Below, piece after piece: positions 10,222 to 17,698 of a DNA stretch of 64,000 nt (positions within the stretch are counted from its first letter, which is position 1; every line of letters starts with the position of its first letter). The notes under the pieces were generated by a model. The model was not told where the DNA came from, did no database searches, and saw nothing but the letters and a program-made list of their open reading frames with translations. Origin of the DNA: an uncultured Draconibacterium sp. Its GTDB lineage: Bacteria; Bacteroidota; Bacteroidia; Bacteroidales; Prolixibacteraceae. Location of the stretch: the NCBI RefSeq assembly GCF_963676815.1, contig NZ_OY781365.1:5056501-5120500 (forward strand), read 5' to 3'. The position numbers and the translations under genes are program-made.

Positions 10222-11071
10222 GCCGTTGTCCCTGTCATTTGCCCGTTGTTTGATTCGCATGCAGGATGGTGAGCAACTAAATGCAAGTGAGGTTAAGTCA
10301 AAAAACTTACTGAAGCGATTTTGTGAGGATGGAATTATTCAAAAGAGGGCTCTAGGTAACCGCAGATCCGGTTATGTTTGTACAAACGCGGAAGTATTGC
10401 AAAACTATCTTAGGGTACAGAATGGTATTCTTTCGTTGGAAAATTATATTGCAGAATTTGAGAATGATAATTCTGATGGGGAGAGTTCGCTTGGGGCTTC
10501 CAAATCCACCAAAACTTTTCGTGGAAAAAGCTTGCAGGGATTTTTTATTAAGGCGATAAATTCTGAAATGAGTATTTCTGGAAAAATCGTTCAACCGGAG
10601 CCTCAAGGCATCGAGTTGTTTGTTCATCAGCCGGAACACTTGCAAATTTCGAAGACAGCGCTAGTTGTGGGGATTGAAAATCCGGAGTGTTTTCTGAAAA
10701 TTGAAAAATTAGCTCATCGTTTCCCTCAGGAAGAATTGGTCTTCGTTATGCGGTATATGAGTAGCAGTCCAAACCGGTGGCTTCAGACCATCTCAAACAA
10801 TTATCTGCATTTTGGCGATTTTGATCCGGCAGGTTTGAGTATCTATATTCACGAATACAGGAGGCATTTGCCCGCTCACAGATGTGATTTTTTTATTCCT
10901 CCCAATATTGAAAAACTAATTAGTCGATATGGACTATCCGACTTATATGATCAGCAGATACATTTGTTAGAGAATATCGATCGCGAACAGTTCCCTGAGA
11001 TAGATAAACTATTAGATATCCTCGATACACAAAAGAAGGGGCTTGAACAAGAACGCTTGCTGGCTATTTAG
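10211..11071 (+). CDS. jetD: Wadjet nuclease JetD (topoisomerase VI/Toprim-like)
   Basis: This is the predicted DNA-cleaving subunit of the Wadjet system, related to the Toprim part of topoisomerase VI/Spo11. The 286-residue protein is short for the family. A Toprim fold is visible: a conserved glutamate in VVGIENPE (E156) and the acidic pair in GDFDPAG (D203 and D205), both expected to bind the metal. The N-terminal 100 residues look like a winged-helix DNA-binding part. The start overlaps jetC by 11 bp. With the catalytic glutamate and the DxD intact, the system appears functional. No stop or frameshift is present in any of the four jet genes. Confidence 0.88.
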   Translation: MNSKPLSLSFARCLIRMQDGEQLNASEVKSKNLLKRFCEDGIIQKRALGNRRSGYVCTNAEVLQNYLRVQNGILSLENYIAEFENDNSDGESSLGASKSTKTFRGKSLQGFFIKAINSEMSISGKIVQPEPQGIELFVHQPEHLQISKTALVVGIENPECFLKIEKLAHRFPQEELVFVMRYMSSSPNRWLQTISNNYLHFGDFDPAGLSIYIHEYRRHLPAHRCDFFIPPNIEKLISRYGLSDLYDQQIHLLENIDREQFPEIDKLLDILDTQKKGLEQERLLAI

Positions 11072-11371
11072 TAAGATTACATTATTTGCTACTTCACAGC
11101 CATTTAACTGAAGCAGGTACATTCCCTTAAATCCTGTCAAAGTTACTTCGCCGTCCGGAAAAGTCAAGGGCGGCTGATATTGCCCATTTTTTGCCAGCCG
11201 TCCTTTGGAGCTGTTCAGTTTTTATTTCGCACACTCATAAAAACTGACATAGCCCATTGACAAGAATCCATCCGGCTCAATGGCATGTGCCAAAATTTAA
11301 TGGCGTGCCAGACCAGTACTGACCGAAGCGTCAGTGAGCCAAAATAAATCCCAAGGGCATGGGTGGATTCG
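11072..11371. other. Structured non-coding region between jetD and ardC
   Basis: This 300-bp gap holds no convincing ORF but several inverted repeats. An 11-bp stem, AAGGGCGGCTG (11166-11176), pairs with 11195-11205 with one G-U. Two short palindromes follow, TGGCATGTGCCA (11281-11292) and TGGCGTGCCA (11301-11310). A further hairpin, ACTGAC/GTCAGT (11318-11335), comes last. The first hairpin could end the jet operon, although no T-run follows it. The cluster directly before an antirestriction gene recalls structured leader regions of conjugative elements; this is inference only. Confidence 0.5.
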
Positions 11372-12043
11372 ATGAGTAAATTTGATATTTATGAAACAGT
11401 AACTAACCTGATTGTAGAACGCCTGGAGGCAGGTGTAGTTCCTTGGCATATGCCATGGAAAACCGGAAGTGCCATTCCTCGTAACCTGGTATCAAAAAAG
11501 CCGTACCGCGGATTTAACTTCTGGTACTTACTGAGCTTTGGTTTTGAGCGCCCTTATTTCCTTACTTTCAAACAGGTTCAGGATCTTGGAGGTAAGATCA
11601 AAAAAGGATCTTCATCGTTTATGATTGTATTCTGGAAAATGGTGGAACACGAAAAAGATAATGAAATTAAAGAAATTCCTATGCTTCGTTATTACCGGGT
11701 ATTTCACATTGATGATATAGAAGGAATCGATCCTGATAAAATTCCTGAGAATACAGCTCATGATCACGATTTTGATCCGATTGCTTCTTGTGAACAGCTT
11801 ATCCAGTTTTGGTCCGATTCACCGGTGATTAAGTTGGATCAGCAGAAGGCCTGTTATATTCCTTCGTTGGATGAAGTTCATATGCCCGGAGCAAGAACCT
11901 TCTTTCAGGATGAAGAATTTTATTCCACGATTTTTCACGAATTGTGCCACTCGACAGGTCATCGTAAACGCTTAAATCGTCATGAAAGGTTTTCCAATCT
12001 GAATTTTGCGAGCAAAGATTACTCGCAAGATTATCCTAACTAA
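11372..12043 (+). pseudogene. ardC: ArdC-type antirestriction/zincin protein, N-terminal part, interrupted by RIT element
   Basis: This is the 5' part of an ArdC-like gene (N-terminal ssDNA-binding domain, then an MPTase-PolyVal metallopeptidase domain), a family carried by conjugative elements to protect incoming DNA. The visible protein runs from MSKFDIYETV through VPWHMPW and SKKPYRGFN to the zinc motif FHELCH. After FASKDYSQ it runs into the inserted element and stops. Joining 11372-12030 to 15901-16168 gives an uninterrupted 308-residue frame with the expected SQEELVAEMGAAYLC junction. A GTG at 11363 is an alternative start, but the ATG at 11372 fits the family better. The break lies between the HELCH zinc ligands and the third-ligand region, so the truncated product should be inactive. 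Confidence 0.88.
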
Positions 12044-12053
12044 AATATTATCC
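12025..12053 (+). repeat. Left terminal inverted repeat of the RIT element
   Basis: This 29-bp sequence starts with GCAAGATTATCCTAACT. It is the reverse complement of 15846-15874 with one mismatch. The first six bases coincide with ardC sequence. It contains two tandem copies of an ATTATCC-type motif, probably recombinase binding sites. Confidence 0.9.
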
Positions 12054-12116
12054 CAACTTTTGGAGCATATCTTTTAGTTTACAGCATGTTAACGCCATAA
12101 GAGTTGGGATAATATT
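12044..12116. repeat. Subterminal inverted repeat at the left RIT end
   Basis: A perfect 15-bp pair, AATATTATCCCAACT (12044-12058) and its reverse complement (12102-12116), lies between the left end and the stop of the last recombinase gene. The right end carries the related AATATTATCCTAACT at 15783-15797. Both ends therefore share the same arrangement of directly and inversely oriented sites, likely arm-type binding sites for the recombinases. Confidence 0.85.
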
Positions 12117-12155
12117 TCTTCAAGAAAGTGGGCTGTCTTTGTTAATCTCTGGCAT

Positions 12156-13205
12156 TTATTCGTTAAGGCCAAGATATTCCAGCAAGTCCTTCTTTTTTCG
12201 GATGTTTTTCCACTTTTTACCGGTATCCTTCATAACATCATCCTCAAGCGTTGCCAAAGCCTGATTCTTTTGCTCAGTAGAGACAAAAATATAGCGCATT
12301 GTCGTATTTATATTAGCATGCCCCATCAATCTTTGGATGGCTACGATATTGAGATGTTGCTCCAGCCAATGACTGGCCCGTGCATGGCGTAGCTGGTGGC
12401 AGTGTAAATTCTCGGGCACTTCGGGATTAATACAATGTGCCTTTTGCGCATATATTTTTAGACGCTTATTTACAGCCTCCTGGGTGAGTTTCTTTTTCCT
12501 GCCGTCATAATAAACGAAGAATAAAAGATCCCAGGGATTAAGTTTTTTGCCGTGGAACATCTCAATGTAACCCTTTAGGACTTTAGAGACCTCTTTAAGT
12601 ATTGATGGTGACCTTCTTTTTGCTCCCTTACCCAGTACTGCAATATAGTTTTTACCATTTGGCTGAGTTAAATAGATGTCTGATATTTTTAACGATAGCA
12701 CTTCGTCAATACGAGCACCAATACTGTAAATCAGGTAAAATAGCGTAAAATCACGTTTCCCGATTTTGGTTTTGAGATTGATGACATTAAAAAGAGTTTT
12801 AATGGCCTCTTGTGTTATTTCCACCTGTGCCGGCTTGACATATCGCATCTGCTTAACTTCCCGGGCCTCCATCCATAATTGAATAAAGCGGATATCCTTT
12901 TTACTCAAGAACTTAAGGAAGTTCTTCAACCCGGCTAGCCGTTGATTACAAGTGGAGTTGGAGCAACTTCTTTCGCTCTTTAACCACAACATCCATTCCT
13001 GGATATTAGCAGTTGAAAAAAAATCACCTGAGAGGTTGCCAAAATTGGCTGACTTGGCATCTTTAAGGAAGATAGCGTACAGGGTAATGGCTTTATGATA
13101 TGACCGCAGAGTATGAGGACTCAGAGCCCTTATTTCAGGAAGATATATCTTCTCCCACTCACGCATTGCCTTTGCGATGACTAAAGATTCAGTTAGTTTC
13201 TTCAT
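12156..13205 (-). CDS. ritC: RIT tyrosine recombinase, third gene (RitC)
   Basis: This is a site-specific tyrosine recombinase of about 349 residues and the last of the trio. The C-terminal catalytic domain is the most canonical of the three: SIGARIDEVLSL carries the first Arg, GKGAKRRSP the Lys, HCHQLRHARASH the His-x-x-Arg, LMGHANINTTMRY the second His and the Tyr. The N-terminal part (ALSPHTLRSYHKA onwards) is a SAM-like core-binding domain. I chose the ATG at 13205 (MKKLTESL) over the farther upstream in-frame start at 13241, which would extend the overlap with ritB to 53 bp. With this start the overlap is 17 bp. The trio is probably one transcript reading away from the right end of the element. 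Confidence 0.9.
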   Translation of the reverse strand: MKKLTESLVIAKAMREWEKIYLPEIRALSPHTLRSYHKAITLYAIFLKDAKSANFGNLSGDFFSTANIQEWMLWLKSERSCSNSTCNQRLAGLKNFLKFLSKKDIRFIQLWMEAREVKQMRYVKPAQVEITQEAIKTLFNVINLKTKIGKRDFTLFYLIYSIGARIDEVLSLKISDIYLTQPNGKNYIAVLGKGAKRRSPSILKEVSKVLKGYIEMFHGKKLNPWDLLFFVYYDGRKKKLTQEAVNKRLKIYAQKAHCINPEVPENLHCHQLRHARASHWLEQHLNIVAIQRLMGHANINTTMRYIFVSTEQKNQALATLEDDVMKDTGKKWKNIRKKKDLLEYLGLNE

Positions 13206-14493
13206 AATCAAAAAAGTTTGTAAGATTTGGTAACAGTTCATGAAGAGCTTGTCCTGTCAGTTCTTCTAATTGGTTAAAGAACAAAGGAACAAGTTGATAG
13301 TAATAACAGGTACTTTCGATTCTTCGATGCCCCATTGAGTGGCTGAGAAAGAGTAGCTTGTCAAACCACTCCGTACCATCATAATCCCAACTATTAATGT
13401 TGGTTACAGCGTAAAAGCTACGTAGGTCGTAAGCCCGTGCAGGTTCATTGGATATGGTTTTCCAGATATTTCTAAAGTGATTTGAATGCCATGCAATCCC
13501 ATGGAAGTTATCATTTCTATCTGGAAAAAATATTTTCCTACCTGGCATAAGTCGTTCCATTGCATCATTATATTGTTTTAACAAGTTCCACATGGTTATA
13601 TGCAAAGCCACTCTGTGTTGATCAAGACCTTTAGTATGGGCAATATTGATTATGCCATTTGTAAGATCAACATCTTTACATTTGAGCATCAGAGCCTCGT
13701 TTGTTCTCATACCGGTACTGTAAAGCAACCGGAAGTATACAGGAACTTGCATTCTCCTAAGCTTAAATATCAATTCGTTTTGGCACCCAACAAGCTTAAT
13801 TGTAGCGGTGGAATGAAAAAAAGCATTTAATTCACCCTGATTAAATCCATGAGGAGTATATGTGGATTTTTCGTTAGGCAAGTTTTCCGGTATCAAGACA
13901 TTTGTCCATCCATGTTTATTGGTATATTTTAAGAACTTGCGTATCGGCCTTATCCGTAAATTTCGTGATTTGCATTGTTCAAAAGGCCTTTTGCCGCACC
14001 ATCCATTGACAATATCATCAGTGAGTATATCTGCATCTGGTTCAATTGATGCGCAGTATTTGTTAAAGCGTATCAGAGTTTTATGAGTAAATCTTGAAAG
14101 ATGATTTGATGTTTTCAGGTAAAAGATGTATTTATCCATCATCCCAGATACGAACGTTTTAACCAAAGGAAGCTCCGTTTCTGAGACAACCTTCTTCGAA
14201 CTGGAGATTTGAATTAGTGCCGGTAGCATTAAGGACGTATAGCCACAACTGTTAGTGTACCTAAGAAATTGCCGGATACAACCGGCTCGTGCGTTGTGCG
14301 AGAGTTCTGTCTCTCCCGGACGTTTAACACACCATTCATCAACCAACTTCTGCGACATATACAGAATCTTCTTTTTATTCACACAGAAACTGGTAAACGT
14401 TCTTAACGGCAGGAAGCTCTGATACCCTAATTTCTTTCCTTTAGATCTATGATAGTCCAAATAGATATCAGTCAGTTCTTCAATTGTTTTCAT
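13189..14493 (-). CDS. ritB: RIT tyrosine recombinase, second gene (RitB)
   Basis: This 434-residue tyrosine recombinase is the middle gene of the trio. The catalytic domain shows STGMRTNEALML (Arg), HTKGLDQHR (Lys region), YDLRSFYAV (box II with LR but without the usual leading His), MGHRRIESTCYYY (His and Tyr). The start codon overlaps the stop of the upstream recombinase in an ATGA arrangement, and a Shine-Dalgarno-like AAAGGAGGT (14503-14511) lies just upstream. An in-order overlap on both sides indicates that the three proteins are made together, consistent with all three being needed for RIT movement. Confidence 0.9.
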   Translation of the reverse strand: MKTIEELTDIYLDYHRSKGKKLGYQSFLPLRTFTSFCVNKKKILYMSQKLVDEWCVKRPGETELSHNARAGCIRQFLRYTNSCGYTSLMLPALIQISSSKKVVSETELPLVKTFVSGMMDKYIFYLKTSNHLSRFTHKTLIRFNKYCASIEPDADILTDDIVNGWCGKRPFEQCKSRNLRIRPIRKFLKYTNKHGWTNVLIPENLPNEKSTYTPHGFNQGELNAFFHSTATIKLVGCQNELIFKLRRMQVPVYFRLLYSTGMRTNEALMLKCKDVDLTNGIINIAHTKGLDQHRVALHITMWNLLKQYNDAMERLMPGRKIFFPDRNDNFHGIAWHSNHFRNIWKTISNEPARAYDLRSFYAVTNINSWDYDGTEWFDKLLFLSHSMGHRRIESTCYYYQLVPLFFNQLEELTGQALHELLPNLTNFFDYEETN

Positions 14494-15731
14494 ACCTCGA
14501 ATACCTCCTTTCCTACGGGATATTGCTCAATGCTTACCCCACATTCACGCAGATGTTTGATGTCAGTATCGATATATGGATTTAAAGATTCCGATGACAG
14601 GTGACCAAGAATATCACTGATAACCCTGGGCTGAACGCCATTTTCGAGGACTTTAGATGCCAGGTATCGTCGGAACAACCGGAGACCATTTTCTTTATCA
14701 TCACTCCTTATTCCTAATTTTGCAAAAAAGCGCCTGATAATACCTCCTATGGTACTTGAGTCCATTGGATTTTCCGGATCGTGGACATTAGTAAAAATAC
14801 TCTTGATATCCAGGTTTCTTGGTCGTTCATTTGAGAGGTAATCTACCAAGGGATTGCCAACGATAGCCCTGAGTGGCAAGATCATAGGTTGCTGCGTTTT
14901 GGATTGAGTAAGTATAATTAGGTCTCTTTCCAAATCGATATTATTAATCCGCATTCGAGCGATGTCGGTTCCTCTTAATGCGGTATACATAGCCATTGAT
15001 ACAACAGCTTTATCACGTAACGAAAAATCATTTCGCGCTCCCTCTTGTAAATTCTCTTTAATAATGCGGATCTCATCATCTTTAAGAGTAGCAAAATTCT
15101 TTCTACCGTTTCTTAAACGAGGCATATCATCAATGATACGTGCGCATTGGGCATAGTAATCAGTCCCCATAGCTGATTTTAAAACGGTCTTGATTTTAGT
15201 CCTATAGGAGCAACCTCTTAGCTGCTTGTAACCATCATAAAAGAAAGATAATACCATCGATTCCGTGATACCACATAAATCAATCGCCCCATTTCTTTGC
15301 ATGTGACACAAGAAGGCGGCGCCAGCATTCGATTCTACTCTGATTGACTTTTCACTCTTACATTCTTTTGATGCCACTTGCATGTAATGGTCAACGATGC
15401 CTTTGAATGTCGGGTTCAAGTGCTCATAACTACATTCCCTGTACTGAACAGGAGCGAATTTGAGCCTGTTGGGAAAATGATCAAACTCATCAAACCCTTG
15501 AATAGTGCGCACGGAGGTGCGATAATAACGAAGTCTTTTGGTGCTTCCTTCAAGACCTTCCCTGGAAATAAATTTCTTGTAAAAATCATTGTAAGACGTG
15601 TACTTTCCTTCATGGTCAAACAATCGTCTGAACATGACCTTAACGCCGCCGATGGCGCCGCTGCCAAATCCATTTGCTTTCATGTATTCTAAAAGCTCTG
15701 GATGCGTTTTCTTCAGTTTTTTAATATCCAT
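14490..15731 (-). CDS. ritA: RIT tyrosine recombinase, first gene (RitA)
   Basis: This 413-residue tyrosine recombinase is the promoter-proximal gene of the trio. Box I Arg is in YTALRGTDIARM. Box II is unusual, with LRLFRRYLAS in place of HxLRH, so one of the usual His residues is missing. ILGHLSSESLNPYI provides the second His and the Tyr nucleophile. The N-terminal half is helical and lacks an arm-DNA-binding domain recognisable by eye. The ATG at 15731 lies only about 50 bp from the subterminal repeat at 15783-15797, so the promoter must lie within the element's right end and might be controlled by recombinase binding there. Confidence 0.9.
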   Translation of the reverse strand: MDIKKLKKTHPELLEYMKANGFGSGAIGGVKVMFRRLFDHEGKYTSYNDFYKKFISREGLEGSTKRLRYYRTSVRTIQGFDEFDHFPNRLKFAPVQYRECSYEHLNPTFKGIVDHYMQVASKECKSEKSIRVESNAGAAFLCHMQRNGAIDLCGITESMVLSFFYDGYKQLRGCSYRTKIKTVLKSAMGTDYYAQCARIIDDMPRLRNGRKNFATLKDDEIRIIKENLQEGARNDFSLRDKAVVSMAMYTALRGTDIARMRINNIDLERDLIILTQSKTQQPMILPLRAIVGNPLVDYLSNERPRNLDIKSIFTNVHDPENPMDSSTIGGIIRRFFAKLGIRSDDKENGLRLFRRYLASKVLENGVQPRVISDILGHLSSESLNPYIDTDIKHLRECGVSIEQYPVGKEVFEV

Positions 15732-15845
15732 ATATTATTCTTTAGCGTTAAAACTCGAGAGTAGTATACGGATGAAAGGAAAAATATTATCCTAACTTTT
15801 TGAACGTTAAAAATCTATGCAACAGGCGATATGATAATTAATTTA

Positions 15846-15874
15846 GGATAATGTTTTAGTTAGGATAATCTTGC
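15846..15874 (-). repeat. Right terminal inverted repeat of the RIT element
   Basis: This 29-bp sequence is the reverse complement of 12025-12053 with one mismatch (C for T), including an inverted copy of the GCAAGA hexamer (TCTTGC at 15869-15874). It holds two tandem TTAGGATAAT-type motifs. Confidence 0.9.
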
Positions 15875-15900
15875 TTATCCTAATTTTCGGATAAGCAAGA
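15863..15900. other. Composite recombination site at the right RIT boundary
   Basis: GGATAA-TCTTGC-TTATCC (15863-15880) is a full core-type site with a 6-bp spacer. It is followed by an 8-bp spacer (15881-15888) and GGATAA-GCAAGA (15889-15900), where ardC resumes. The 12-bp arms TCTTGCTTATCC (15869-15880) and GGATAAGCAAGA (15889-15900) are perfect inverted repeats. The last hexamer is the copy that pairs with 12025-12030 as the direct repeat of the insertion. Confidence 0.75.
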
Positions 15901-16168
15901 AGAACTTGTTGCAGAAATGGGCGCTGCTTACCTCTGTGGTATTTGTGGCATTGAAAATATCACGATCGATAACAGTGCAGCCTACATTCAAGGTTGGCTA
16001 AAGAAGCTGAAAAGTGATAAAAAGTTCATCGTGATGGTTTCTGGTTTGGCCCAAAAGGCTGTTGATTATATTCTGGATCATCAGGTTTCAAATCCTGTAT
16101 CAGAAAATAAAAAAGTTTCGTGTAAAAAACGGAAACAGCTGGAAAAAACAATGTCCATTGCGATGTAG
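15901..16168 (+). pseudogene. ardC: ArdC-type antirestriction protein, C-terminal part
   Basis: This is the 3' fragment of the interrupted gene. Read after the GCAAGA hexamer it continues EELVAEMGAAYLCGICG, the helix expected to hold the third zinc ligand, then AYIQGWLKKLKSD, QKAVDYIL and a basic tail ending in TMSIAM. The frame stays open across the restored junction, and no other lesion is visible. An internal ATG at 15917 could start a short peptide, but no independent function is expected. Confidence 0.85.
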
Positions 16169-16193
16169 GCAATGGACATTGAAATGTTAATCC

Positions 16194-17411
16194 TCAAATT
16201 GCTTTTTTCTTTGCACCAAGTTTTGTTTGAAGCATATCCATATCTTCTGAGATTTTCTGATCCAGAACTTTGGCATAAATCTGCGTCGTTTTTAATGAAG
16301 TGTGTCCAAGAATCTTTGAAACAGTTTCAATAGGAACACCATTGGCCAATGTAACAGAAGTTGCAAAAGTATGCCTTGCAATGTGCATTGTAATGTCCTT
16401 ATTGATGCCGCAGATATCACCAAGTTCCTTGAGATAACTATTCATTTTTTGGTTGGTTAAAACTGGAAGCAACTTTCCGCTATTTTCGTTTGCGGGGTAC
16501 TCTAAATATTTATCTAATAATTCCTTTGCCTTGGGAAGCAATGGAATTCGGCATCGAGTACTGGTTTTTGTTCTGTCGATAATAATCCAGTCTTTTTTAT
16601 CGATACCCTTACGAAGGTGACTTTTATTCAGCTTAAAAATATCAGAATAGGAGAGGCCCGTATAGCATGCAAAAACGAAGATGTCGCGTACAATGGCTAA
16701 TCTTTTAATCTGGATATTTTTTTGTTCCAACCTATCAAGTTCGTCGGAAGTAAGTATTTCTCGCTGAGTGGGTGCTAAACCAACCTTGTATTTTTTATAC
16801 GGATTAGTTGAAATATGCTCCATTGAAATAGCCAAATTGAGAACTCTTCTCAAATGCTTATGATAGTTCCATGCGGTATTTTGATGCACCTTATATTTTT
16901 GTTTGAGGTAAACATCAAAGGCATCAAGAAAACCAAACTTAATTGTCTGTACGGGATAATCATTTTTCTTGTAACGATCTTTGATAAAAGTTGCCAGCCT
17001 TTTTCTCGATGATTTATAATGTTTGTAGGTTTCTTTCGAATAACCACCGGTTTTGGCAAGCATACTTTCCAGGTAATAATCAAATACCTCCAGAACGCCT
17101 GTCTTGTTATCTACCTCTAATAGGTAGTCCTTTATTGTACTTACAGAGAACTCTTCTCCGGATGATCGTAATTGATTGTAATAATCCTGGATCTCGGTTT
17201 TTAACTTGTCAAGTCTTTCATTGACAGTATACGCATTCGGCGCACGGTCTTTAACTCTTCCTTTTGCTTCACTCCAATGTTTGGGTTGAATAAACAATCC
17301 GGTGGAAAGATCTACTCTTTTTGATTTAACCGTGAATCTAACATAGATGGGTAGTTGACCATCATCATTTAACCTCGATTTTCGAGGATAAAAATGGATA
17401 ATAACTCTCAT
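16194..17411 (-). CDS. Bacteroidetes-type tyrosine integrase (CTnDOT/phage-integrase family)
   Basis: This 405-residue integrase has three domains: an N-terminal arm-DNA-binding domain of the Bacteroidetes type (VIIHFYPRKSRLNDDGQLPIY), a SAM-like core-binding domain (about 105-205) and a catalytic domain. Box II is HIARHTFAT, the second His is in LGHTSLKTTQIY and the last Tyr is the nucleophile. The usual first Arg is replaced by Ser in CYTGLSYSDIF, as known for IntDOT. The gene converges on the ardC remnant, 25 bp away. It is probably the integrase of the element that brought ardC, and perhaps the Wadjet genes. A strong ribosome binding site precedes the ATG. Confidence 0.93.
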   Translation of the reverse strand: MRVIIHFYPRKSRLNDDGQLPIYVRFTVKSKRVDLSTGLFIQPKHWSEAKGRVKDRAPNAYTVNERLDKLKTEIQDYYNQLRSSGEEFSVSTIKDYLLEVDNKTGVLEVFDYYLESMLAKTGGYSKETYKHYKSSRKRLATFIKDRYKKNDYPVQTIKFGFLDAFDVYLKQKYKVHQNTAWNYHKHLRRVLNLAISMEHISTNPYKKYKVGLAPTQREILTSDELDRLEQKNIQIKRLAIVRDIFVFACYTGLSYSDIFKLNKSHLRKGIDKKDWIIIDRTKTSTRCRIPLLPKAKELLDKYLEYPANENSGKLLPVLTNQKMNSYLKELGDICGINKDITMHIARHTFATSVTLANGVPIETVSKILGHTSLKTTQIYAKVLDQKISEDMDMLQTKLGAKKKAI

Positions 17412-17415
17412 AATT

Positions 17416-17425
17416 ACCTCCTTTT
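17416..17425 (-). promoter_or_regulatory. Strong Shine-Dalgarno site of the integrase gene
   Basis: On the minus strand AAAAGGAGGT lies 4 bp before the ATG at 17411. Near-perfect Shine-Dalgarno sites are uncommon in Bacteroidota chromosomes. Apart from ritB, the other genes in this window do not show one, which fits a foreign origin of the integrase. Confidence 0.8.
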
Positions 17426-17549
17426 AAAATTGTTAATAAATGATTCCGGTTGATGCTTAAAACTACTGAATATTGAGTAAAATGAAAACAGTAAAAAGCA
17501 CCAAAAAGAACCAAATAAAATGTTAAAAATCAAATAATTATAGAGTTTC

Positions 17550-17598
17550 GAGGGACCATGGATTTGTGAAATTTGCTATGGTCCCTCTGTGGTCCCTC
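17550..17598. repeat. Inverted and direct repeats upstream of the integrase
   Basis: GAGGGACCAT (17550-17559) is inversely repeated at 17578-17587, and the core GGTCCCTC recurs directly at 17591-17598. Three copies of one octamer within 50 bp, about 140 bp upstream of an integrase gene, fit binding sites for the integrase or an excision factor. This is an inference from position. Confidence 0.55.
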
Positions 17599-17643
17599 CA
17601 AATACGGCCATGTATGACCTTTTTTGGTATTTCACGAAAAAAG

Positions 17644-17677
17644 AAAAGCGCTTAAAATCAATGATTTAAGCGCTTTT
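17644..17677. terminator. Perfect 13-bp hairpin, bidirectional terminator-like
   Basis: AAAAGCGCTTAAA (17644-17656) and TTTAAGCGCTTTT (17665-17677) form a perfect stem with an 8-base loop. A-runs on the left and T-runs on the right give the look of a terminator working on both strands. Confidence 0.7.
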
Positions 17678-17698
17678 ACTATTTTTTGATATCTAAAA

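Larger units (their letters stand above)
12025..15900 (-). mobile_element. RIT element (recombinase in trio) inserted in ardC
   Basis: Three overlapping tyrosine recombinase genes on the minus strand are bounded by long inverted repeats and by the hexamer GCAAGA on both sides (12025-12030 and 15895-15900). One GCAAGA copy belongs to ardC, so the inserted DNA is about 3864 bp (12031-15894 plus one hexamer). Three tandem, overlapping and unequal tyrosine recombinases are the defining mark of RIT elements. No cargo gene is present. The predicted circular junction reads GGATAA-GCAAGA-TTATCC, an inverted-repeat core around a 6-bp crossover. The element looks intact and possibly still active, since all three reading frames are open. 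Confidence 0.88.

Noticed and set aside
13189..13241. Longer RitC start at 13241
   Set aside because: The extra 12 residues overlap ritB fully and look unlike a recombinase N-terminus; the ATG at 13205 gives MKKLTESL.
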